From Penicillus capitatus (Eukaryota; Chlorophyta), in the NCBI GenBank assembly GCA_965649825.1, contig OZ287695.1, positions 2,170,001-2,234,000 on the forward strand: 64,000 nucleotides of DNA, in the 5' to 3' direction. The translations under genes and the position numbers were made by a program. Below the pieces are notes generated by a model. That model had not been told where the DNA came from, searched no databases, and saw only the letters and a list, made by a program, of their open reading frames with translations. Shown in pieces: positions 55,072-64,000 of this stretch; position 1 is the stretch's first letter; each line of letters starts with the position of its first letter.

Positions 55072-56330
55072 ATCACGCCGAACAGTTTCTTTGTTTAAAA
55101 GAACAGAAAACGTCCTTTTGCCCATCGATCTCCTAACAGAGCGTATCCAGTCTGTCAATAGTGATGGGTGGATTCTGAATGTGTGTGTCACATCTGTCCA
55201 TCCACTATCATCATCATCGTTCAAAACCAGGGTATCGCCGATCAAGGCCATCACTTATTGGAAAAGTCTGAAGAGCATTTTTAGCAGTTTTCTTGGAACA
55301 TCGTCACCCCGCGTGAAACGTCAACTGTTCAGGTATTGTATTCCTTTCGCGCCGTCTATCGCGTTCGTTCGTTCGTTTGCTGTCCCGTCTGTCGACGTCG
55401 CTGACTTTCGTCGCTTCGATCTTCTATTGCAGGCGTCTCTTCGTGCACGACCTCATGGGTTGGAGACAAACAACGGAAACCATGTTAGCCTTCGAGAAAC
55501 AGTTAGAGTCACTGATGCATCCTGCCAGTCCGACACAAACCGTCAATGCGTGATTTCAGCTGCATTTCTTATCCCTTTTTTCATCGCTGGTTTCTAGTGG
55601 GACGTTGTCGACGTTTCCTGACGCCTCTGTGTTTGGATGGGGGTCTATTCCATCCGCCTCGAGTGGAGGAATACACCCAACCTCCTACGCCACTCAAAAC
55701 GGTTGGTTCGAGAGCGAGGCAATCGAAACGAAGGCGGCTTCAGATTTAGAGATCGGTTCGAATCGCTTCAAGCGCGGTTCTCGTGCTTTGGTGTTCATCA
55801 GCCCCGAGACGAATGAACCGATTGATCATTACCGCTCGGATCTGAGCAGCAGCAGTTCTCGATCGACGACATCTTCTGAAGATGTCATCCTTCCAAAACA
55901 AGCACCTTCGAACAAATCGTCGTCGTCAGATGTGTTGGGAACAACAACGGCATTGGATCCAGCAGGGAATCGTGTTTCTCGTCTGCCAGAGGGGTCAAAA
56001 CTGCGACGTTGGATGAAAGCTCCAACGAAGCCAGCATCTGTGGGGGATGCATCGTCGACCAATAGTGTGTGCATGGATCCTCCTCCCATTGGACTGTACT
56101 TTCATGGGCAATCCAGCATTTGGAATGTGGCTTCCCACGTGGAGCCGATGGCATCTGATGGTTTGCATGGTTGTTCTGAAATGCTTGCCTGCGACCCAAG
56201 TCCTCAAGTGCAACAAGGAAGAAGTGACCCAACAAAGCCTGAAGGGGAGAGTGTTCCTAAAAATAGCCGTTTGTGGATGTGGATTGGTGATCGTGAATCT
56301 GTTCAAGGGATGATAAATGATCATATTTAG
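55072..56330 (+). CDS. unrecognised low-complexity protein with several 5' exons
   Basis: The main exon (55599-56330) is Ser-rich with SVFGWGSIPSASSGGIHP, a basic patch NRFKRGSRALVFISPETNEP and RLPEGSKLRRWMKAPTKP. It has no ATG at its beginning. Upstream, 55240-55550 contains coding-like exons, e.g. KQLFR-like basic sequence joining LFVHDLMGWRQTTETMLAFE, which could be its 5' part, but the phases I tried do not join cleanly. The SRALVFISPETNEPID stretch faintly recalls the I(K/R)IVDPxTGxEI motif of some translation factors; too weak to name. Confidence 0.45.
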
Positions 56331-56933
56331 TGTGGCGGTGGAGAAAGCAGCAGCAGCAGCAAGCAGTTCATAGTACTGAGGAGGACATTGGATATATGAT
56401 CTGCATCTTATTCGTTCGTGGTTTGCATAATGACACACATCGCGCATATTGATTGGAATGTGGCACTCTCTGTTGCTTGTCGTTCCATGTACGCCTACCG
56501 TGTAATTCCCATTTCATCAGCAGAACCGAAAAGAGCTTAATAAAATAGATCATGTGTTTACGATTGATTGGTTCTTCTGGAGAGACACTCTCTTTGCAAC
56601 GGATTGATGTGGACTGACCAGCTTCAGCAGCAAGCCATTTATAAGCTTATCGTCTCAAAACACATGTCATGGAGTAAAATCAAGTAGTAGAAACAAACAC
56701 AAAGACAATGAGTGAACAATCAAGTCTGCACGATTATTTGTGAAAACTAAGGTCATGGTGAAGTCTACGCGAAACGACTCCATTCTGCATTCAAGAATTT
56801 GGGTCAGCAAGGAAAACTACAATGATAAGTGACAAGAGTGCAGACTCAAAAACGACCAAAACGAACAAAAACACTTGAGTTCAACAAACCCGTCCCTTCA
56901 CCGTGTACACAGATTCTCAGCCAAGAATCCCCC
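56331..56933. other. intergenic with a short CAG-type microsatellite
   Basis: Convergent 3' ends flank this 600-base stretch. At about 56347-56361 there is an AGC trinucleotide run (five units). No gene seen. Confidence 0.45.
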
Positions 56934-59347
56934 TTAAATGAAGTCATGGGTGGCAATAATGCTTGGATCAACAGACTCAACAGATTCATCTTGATTTTCT
57001 GACGTATCTCCAAGACTCCATACATGATCATATTCATCCACTTTGCTCAGGGGAATAGGGCGGCCTCCAAAAATGAAAGGATCAAAATCCTTGTCATAGC
57101 CACGTTCGGCGGAAAAAGGCTGCATGGAATACGTGCGGTATTTGGGTGATGCATTATTTTGTCTCAAAAAATCATCCATGGTCATACCAGTCGGTCCCTC
57201 TGGGGCCGTTGCCAAGAGACCTTCGCAGGACTCAGAACGCACTGAAGAACTTAAAGAACTGATACTACGCGCGGGGATGGACCTGAAACAGGAGACAATT
57301 GCATTCATTATCCATGACTGAACAGTCAGCTCTCATGCTGACCTTCTGTGATGTGTCTGTAGGGATTGCGAACCGGAACGGGTTGTGTGTGGTGTGGATG
57401 GGCCAGAGTGCGCCTCTTCTGTGTTCGTCATTTCGGGTCGGAACACTTTCTTGAGTTTATGTACGATTCTTGATCTAAAGCTCTTCCCTTTCTTATTCGA
57501 AGACTTCCAGACCAAGCCAAGCCGTTGGCCCCTTGTTGTCAGCAATCGTTGGAGCCGGCGACCCATCTCACTCATGGACCTTTCAGACTCACCGAAGCAT
57601 CTTTCCACGATTCGTAGTCCATCCAAATCGCAAATCTCAGAACGATAAGAGGAGTATTTCGCCATTTTCAGCAATATCCAGATGCCTTCAGTGAGAATGG
57701 CATACTTTCTTGGAACTTCATTTTGTTCTTGAAGGATGCTTAGAAGAGATGGTATGAAATCGTTTTCGCTTAGTCTCTTCATGACTGTCTTCTTTCGCTT
57801 GTCGCTGTTCTTCAACAGCATAACAATCGCATGAACCGCTGCTTCTCTAAAAAACAGCCACCCATCGACAACGTGTCTATCATCACGAGCAGAAGGGACA
57901 AGATGTCGAATCTGACTAATACCGTGAGCAAATGTCTGGGGAATGCGATAATTCAACAAGGGCTTCTGTTCCTCCAGCTTCAACAAAGCGTTGTACCGCT
58001 TCCTCCGAAGTCTTGAAGAAGTGGGCCGCCGCCCACGCAGAAATCTCACCGCAGACATCGCCTGTTCCGTAACAGAATGCTCTCATCAGCAACGAGGAGA
58101 CGCGAGATGACACGACAGACCCATGTTGTCAGACTTCAATGAACTCACGAGTGCTTCAAGACCACCCTCTTGGATGAAAGCCATGCCATTAGATGAATGC
58201 ATGATCGAAGCGAAGGTGACAGCCTTGACAGCAAAGATGGAGGTGGAATGCATCGACCGAATGATGTGAATCAAGTCAGCTATGTCTGCTGGATCTATCA
58301 CAATATGACGAGTGAGCTGGCCAACGTAAAGAATCTTCCTAACAATACGATGTGCACAATCTTGATGGCGCTCCTCCACACCATCTGTCACATCTCTTTC
58401 TTAGAACACACTTGTCTGTTTGTTTGATAAGGGAATTACTTGCGAGTAAGATATCAACAAGGGACGAGGCTGTTTCTGTTTCCCATGGCAGGACAGGATT
58501 GGCCGAATAGTACCTGGGCAGAGTTCTGTTGTAAGAGGAGGTGCTGGGATGGGGGACATATTGCTTACCAGAATGGAACTGGCCGTTCACGTTCAGCATC
58601 TATCCCGTACGTACAACTTGATAGCGACGGATACTTTTTCTTGTTGGAAAAACGCATCGATGGGTTCCCTGTTCTCAACAGACAGAGTAAAGAGTGAGAA
58701 AACAAAGACAGACATGGGTCACACTTTTCTTTGGAGTGTTTGTGTTTGAAAGACAAAACAAAACGGCTGAATTTGAACATCCGGCAAGCAATTTGAGAAT
58801 GTCCCCAGCTTGTGCTCGACGTGTTGACTGTGGTCTACGCGCTGATGCTCTTATCTGAAGACGTCACACCGTCGATCGTCACTGCAGCTTTTTTGCGAGA
58901 GGCCTACGATTTCGAGAAGGGTATCCCCAATTCCCATTTCTCTAATTCTCTTTCTGGGGGCATCATTTTTCGCAAGCACTTCCAGGGCTCTCATACATTT
59001 GCGTTGCATCACACTGTTTCCGTTCTTTAAGAGGTCCCACAGAGACTACACGTCACACATCTCACTCAGCATCCTGTCTCTATCCCCACTCGGCAACAGA
59101 CGTCGCCGCCCCCGAACTCGAGGAACTCCATGTGACGACTTGGATTGACATTAAGTTGTTCTTTGACTTCGTCCAGCGGACGAAAGTAATCAAGATGGAC
59201 ATCCTCCAAACGCTCCACGGCTTCTTTCACAGCAGTAGCATCCGTCCACAATGCAGGATTCTCTTCCAACTGCAAGGACGTGTAAAGGATGGTTGTCAAC
59301 ATATGTTGTGAGTAATTTGATGAGCCAATGGCATCCGTTTTAGACAT
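56934..59347 (-). CDS. armadillo-repeat protein
   Basis: Many small exons on the minus strand assemble into ARM-type helices. From Met 59347 (MSKTDAIGSSNYSQHMLTT), EFLEFGGGD/SLWDLLKNGN and QRKCMRALEVLAKNDAPRKR show the Gly-turn and Ala-Leu helix pattern; later exons have DPADIADLIHIIRSMHSTS, FIQEGGLEALVSSLKSDN, FVEAGGTEALVEL and REAAVHAIVMLLKNSDKRKK. The tail is basic then Ser/Thr-rich, ending VDPSIIATHDFI at 56934. Exon joins in the 58.4-58.8 kb area are uncertain. Partner unknown; no F-box, U-box or kinesin part is visible. Confidence 0.7.
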
Positions 59348-59717
59348 TTCTGAACACGAAAAGTGTAAAACAAGAGTAAATCTGTCACGTGGGGACTTTT
59401 TTCTTGAAGAGAGAGTCACACACCGTTGAGTCAGACGGTAACAAGACAAGGGTCAACGAGCACGACAGCACCGAGTCCGTTTTGGAGGCTGTGTCGGTAT
59501 TCTACACAATCGGATAGCTACGGCGAAATGCTTCAAAGAATTTGGGGTAGAGTCGTTGCCACTTTGAATCGCGCGATGCCCAACAAATTTTCTCAACCGA
59601 CACGGATTCTAGGTCTCGCTGTCGTGTACGACATCGACGGAACAAGACAAGGCCGCGTCTGGGCGCATCTGATGATGATGCTCACATGTGTCGAGAATTG
59701 TAACACGTCCTTTTAAA
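59348..59717. other. intergenic, no gene seen
   Basis: About 370 bases between the ARM gene start and the BMS1 stop. A plus-strand frame at 59426-59716 has no motif and is rejected. Confidence 0.45.
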
Positions 59718-62700
59718 TCTTTTGGCGTTTCTTTCCTTTCTTTCGTTTGAGCACAGTTTCTTCTCTGTAGCGCTTCTTCCTTTCTTCCTGGTCGGAAGAG
59801 AAGGTGAAATGTCACATCAATGACACGTGCTTACTTTGTTGAACGCTTCTCGTCGCTTCAGCTCCGCTCTCTGCTTTATTTTGAGTTGGAGAATCTGTCT
59901 GGCCCTTTGGATCTTCCTCTTTGCGTCTTTCTTTTTGTTCATTGTCTGCAGCTGCGCCACCATGTTGGTCGTTTGTGCTTCGTGTGCTTCGGGCAAGGCC
60001 TTCAGTAATGGCTCTTGATCCTCTTCTCTCGTCCGTGCTGCTCTGGCTTTAGGTTTCAGTTCGTATGGCAGGGCTGCAATTAACCTTTGAGGAATCTAGA
60101 TGGAAAAACAGATGCATATTCGGCAGAAAGGGAGTGGGTTATGTTCGACTTTGAGGGAGGAGAACTGGCGCGGGGCACGTTCAATGGTTTTATAGTGAGA
60201 ATCTGGCTGCTGCGGCGCTCCGACATTTTGGGAATGGCGAATCTCTGCCACTGTCCGCATAGCTGGCCAATCGATTCCTGATGGCAATCTCTCCTTCTGA
60301 CCAATCGTTCCTGCTTCCGATCCCATCGTGTCCCTGACAAACAGTCAGACATACTCAAATGGCTCATTGAGGGAGAACGGCGTCAAAACTTGTAATATCC
60401 TAATCCACGGAAACCTGTCTTGAAAACAAAACCGACGCGTTCCCCTTGAAATGATGATGCTGCAACAAATATTGGTCCGTTCCCTTGTTCTGTCGCCTTT
60501 TTCATGAAATCGTCTGCAGAGGAACGATACCCTTATGCAGATCTTGTTAAGAAAGCAGCACCTGCTTCTGAAGTTTCTGTTGACTGTCTGACAATGTGCC
60601 TGTTGTCATGAGTCGGTTTCGAGAGAAGATCAGTGACTGGATTGCTGAATCGAGGAATCTCAACGGCGACCCACGATCGCAGAAAGACGATGTCGCTCAT
60701 GACCAATCGATCCTCAAACGTGGCTCGAAATGTTCCAGGGCCTCCGCCATCAAATTCTTTGACAGCCTTCTTGATGGTGCCACGAATGCCGCTTACAGTA
60801 CGGATGCTAGCCCCCTCGAATCTCGCCACTTCCAAAGAACTATTGAACATCCCTTGGCAACAGATCTCGCGTTTCAAGGGGCACAATCACCAACATCTCA
60901 CCTGTGATGAAACTGGTGGTCTTTTCGATTCGAGCGGGTGTTCCAATGAGCTTCAGTTTCTTGACCACTCGGATGTTTGCATCGATTTCTGTAACCGTTC
61001 CTGTGGCGCTGATCCTCCAACTGTCAAGATCGGTGGCAAGGTTCTGGAACGCAGCAAATGTGGTGTTGGCTGGACATAGTGGACCCCAAATGACACCCAG
61101 ACAATGTGCATGCTCCGGTGTGTATTTCAGGTAGCGGATGCGTCGATTGTGATCTTCAGTGCAGTAGATGGGTAGACTCTGGAAACGACGCCAGCCGATG
61201 GAAAAGACCAAAGGATCTTTGGCTTTGAGAATCTTTGGAAACCAACTGTCAAACACATCTCGTGGCAAAATAGATTCGGGAGAGTACATACCGATGTCGC
61301 TTGATTCTTAATCGCATACAACCTTGCTTGGCATCTATTGCATCCAATCCGCCAACAAGGATAGGCCGTTCTGTGGAAAAGTGATTCACGAATTCGCACG
61401 GCATTCCTTTTCAATATCGTTCTCAACTGGAGAACCGAGCAAAAAAGAAGCGGACCTTTGAACTTCATGCGGATGTATGTTCCTGGCCGGAATCCCTCGA
61501 GTAGAACACGTTTTTGTGGGTCCAGAGCATCCATAGCTTGACGCGTTCGCATGAGTTTTTGTTCCATGTCTTCTTTCACTGCGGAATAGAAACTGGGCAG
61601 TGTTTGATCTTTCTTGAACTCATTGACGTGTTCTCCGCCGCCGCCGCCGCCGCCGCCAATACCATCAGAGATCCCTCTGGCTCCACCTTGGGCGTCGTAC
61701 TAAAGATCACATTGAAACAAGTATGCAGAGAATCGGGAACCCTTCAGACTTCTGCATCAAACAATGCCTTCTTCTGTCGCTTCTCCTCTGCGAGTATCGA
61801 CTTTTCTTGTACGATAGCCTTCGTAATGGCAGATTGTGCATATTGAGTGACAGGATCAAGACTGTGTCCAGTAAAGTGCTCTCCCAGTTCCAGATCTTCA
61901 ATACTATCACCACCATCTGCGTCGTCGTCGTCATCTAATAGCAATTGTGTTGACTTTGGAATGTGACGACAGATTGTTTACTGACCTTCTTGTTCCGGCT
62001 GTGCACCAGATCTCTTCTTTCCTTCCTCCCAATCCCCTGTTGTGAAGCGGTTGCGAAACGCGGTATCTTGTAAAGGACTCTGCCACTTCTCAATCAACAG
62101 AGCAGCATCGTCTGTCGGCATCACACCAGCAAACGAATCCTCTGCAAACATACGTACATTCACACAAGAGTTCCTTGTCTATGAACACGTATGCAAACGA
62201 TTACCTGCTGACAGGAGATAAGTGGAAGACATTGATGAAATATCTTCGGAGTTGTCGTAAACGAAGGACTGAAGATGTCCAGAGTTGTCTTGGAACCTCT
62301 CCATCGTTCTTTGCTGTATTGTTTTCTTCCATTCTCCTTCTACAGTACCCACTGAGTATTCGCATGCTCATGTTGTCCTTACCCTTTCCACCTCTATCTT
62401 CTGCATTCCAATCGTTTTCAGAGTCATCTTCACTGGTCACTTTGTTCGACGGAGGCTCATTGTCTCTAACAGTGTCATCGGTTTTGTCAATCACAGAATC
62501 GAACAAAACGCGTTTCCTTTCTCGACCATCGTGTTCTATCGTTTCATAACGAGGAACTCCAGGTGCGAGACTTGGAATGGCACTCTCTTCATCATCTTCG
62601 CTCGAAGCAGTTTCCAGAACCTCTTGATGCTGTACGAGAGATGTTGCTCCTGTATTGTGGCCAGATTCAAACAGGCGTTCTCTGGTTTTATTTAGTCTTT

Positions 62701-64000
62701 CATCGAACCCAACGGTCAATGACTGCAGACTTCGTATCATACGATCTCCCTCGGTTTCAGATTGCTTCACTTGTCCAGAGTGATGCACTTTCCAGTCTGG
62801 AATCTCGACATAGACAGCATCTCTGTCAACAACGAATCCATCCAAATCACTCATCGGGGCGTAGATGCGCCTTTCCTGTTCATTGAGACTTCGACGAAGG
62901 AGTGCCGCAGGCAGTGGACACGGATCACTCAATCCTTCCACTTCATCAATCTCATAATCGCCGACGCCTGCACTGCATCTTTTTGGCAGGCGATTCTCTG
63001 ATCACGCACAGGTGGCACCTGAAATATGGACATGTGTTCCGGGTCGAAAATTTGTGCCCCTCAGATATCCATAGAGCAAGACGTCCCGGTCGCACGTTGG
63101 ATCTTCCTTGACGCGACCTTCGTGTGTGGCGTCTTCGAAGCGATCCGCTAAGATGTAGGAGTGTTCAGTTCTCCACGAAAGAGGACGAATCTTCATCACA
63201 GATAGAAATCTGCCCAGATTTTTCACTTCGTGATGCAGGTATTTCCGATTGCGAAATCCAGAAAAGCAAAAAAGACGTGCGCCTTTGTGGACTTCACTTT
63301 CAAATCTCGTTCTTAGTTTTCTCTTTGCCTTCTGCATAAGCGTCAAGGAAGGGAATGCATCCGCATGTGTCAACACACCCATGATCTTTGGAAACCCATG
63401 AACCTGGAAGCGGAGCTCTTACTGAACGGTGCGTTCTCCTTGTTTGCTGTGTACCTGGAGCAGGTTGAGGAACTCAAATGTCTCCAGTTCAAAACCAAAT
63501 GAGGCATCGATGAGCAATAGAACCACGTCGGCAAATTTCGAACAGTCGATCATACCATTCAAGTCGTGGGGACATTCGACGAATGTCAATCGCCGAACCT
63601 TCCCTGCGACGACAGTGACTGGACCTTCTACATTGTTCAAAGAATGGCGGGTGAAATGTCGAATCAGACATTTGATCAGTGTCGATTTGCCGACTTTGCG
63701 TGGGCCCTGAACCAAAACCACATAGGGAGCCGGATCATGAACAGATTTATCCAACAAAGGTGCTGAGAAACAAATTTAGAGAGACATAAAAGCTGCACGG
63801 TGTTGCACTGTGATATTTATTCTGATCGAGGTCGGCTGCTCTGGCAAGCTGTCGTTTGGCACTGATGGCGGAGTTGACAGCGAAGGCTTTGGGATTCCTC
63901 TCTTGTCGATCATTTTCCCTATCCGCCCCGTTCTTTGCCGCTCTTTTGCGTTTTCCTGCTTTACGACCACTCTTGGATTTTTTATGCGGCTTGTTTGTTC
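59718..64000 (-). CDS. BMS1: ribosome biogenesis GTPase BMS1 (5' end outside the window)
   Basis: Nucleolar GTPase of the small-subunit processome, acting with RCL1. The visible N-terminus is basic ([18 protein letters not shown]) with [20 protein letters not shown]; a short intron leads to the GTPase domain: [17 protein letters not shown] (P-loop), [49 protein letters not shown]. Then [20 protein letters not shown], an acidic Ser-rich middle ([15 protein letters not shown]), and the conserved C-terminal half: [79 protein letters not shown]. It ends with a Lys/Arg tail [19 protein letters not shown] at 59718. Multiple short introns. The start codon lies beyond 64000. Confidence 0.95.
61635..61656 (-). 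repeat. GGC trinucleotide run encoding poly-Gly in BMS1
   Basis: Seven GCC units on the plus strand (GGC on the coding strand) encode a glycine run between the acidic middle and [17 protein letters not shown] of BMS1. Likely length-variable. Confidence 0.7.

Noticed and set aside
59426-59716. 96-codon plus-strand ORF between the ARM gene and BMS1
   Set aside because: No motif and no splice partner; intergenic.
1-64000. CRISPR arrays, rRNA or tRNA genes, bacterial operons
   Set aside because: No regularly spaced repeats, no tRNA cloverleaf with a clear T-arm, and introns in nearly all genes exclude a prokaryotic source.

Overview
The window is nuclear DNA of a eukaryote with a compact genome. 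Nearly every kilobase holds a gene, both strands are used, intergenic gaps are often under 200 bases, and most genes are cut by very short GT-AG introns (typically about 38-65 bases). Gene content points to a photosynthetic, flagellate alga, most simply of the green lineage. There are two plastid-type proteins with N-terminal transit-like leaders (VIPP1/IM30 at 53.9-55.1 kb, a PDZ-rubredoxin protein like ENH1 at 48.0-48.9 kb), a delta-tubulin (basal bodies, hence flagella), a type II (plant-like) metacaspase, a double-AP2 transcription factor and a phosphoenolpyruvate carboxylase ending in RNTG as bacterial-type (PPC4-like) enzymes do. The lineage is inferred from families only; nothing here fixes a genus.

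Layout. 0-2.8 kb: no solid gene; scraps of coding-like sequence, possibly a decayed retroelement. 2.8-18.5 kb: housekeeping genes rich in short introns: NTF2+RRM (G3BP-like), a FASTK/RAP-style helical-repeat protein, V-ATPase c'' subunit, MTO1/MnmG, double AP2, PEPC, and two unrecognised proteins. 18.5-19.6 kb: two small unrecognised minus-strand genes. 19.64-20.19 kb and 40.54-41.08 kb: two copies of a ~545-base sequence in opposite orientation, bracketing about 20 kb. Just inside the left copy is an unusual block of long uninterrupted ORFs: a NACHT STAND NTPase, a helical protein that may be its N-terminal half, a divergently placed type II metacaspase, and delta-tubulin. Then follow AsnRS, a LisH+MINDY deubiquitinase, COX5b, a type I membrane protein, an acidic unknown and a GRIP golgin.

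41-64 kb: a small unknown gene beside the right repeat, a beta-helix (PMP-like) surface protein that is poorly resolved, a small gene, an ABCG half-transporter, the PDZ-rubredoxin gene with an antisense neighbour, an unrecognised gene converging on it, a proline-rich single-pass membrane protein, a small unknown, low-molecular-weight tyrosine phosphatase, VIPP1, an unknown gene, an armadillo-repeat protein and the ribosome-biogenesis GTPase BMS1, whose 5' end lies beyond the right edge.

The most interesting feature is the NACHT/metacaspase pair: a STAND signalling ATPase next to a cell-death-type cysteine protease, without introns in an intron-rich neighbourhood and bracketed by an inverted duplication. 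Exon boundaries given here were read by eye from frame, GT/AG and family fit; starts and small exons are less certain than the family calls.
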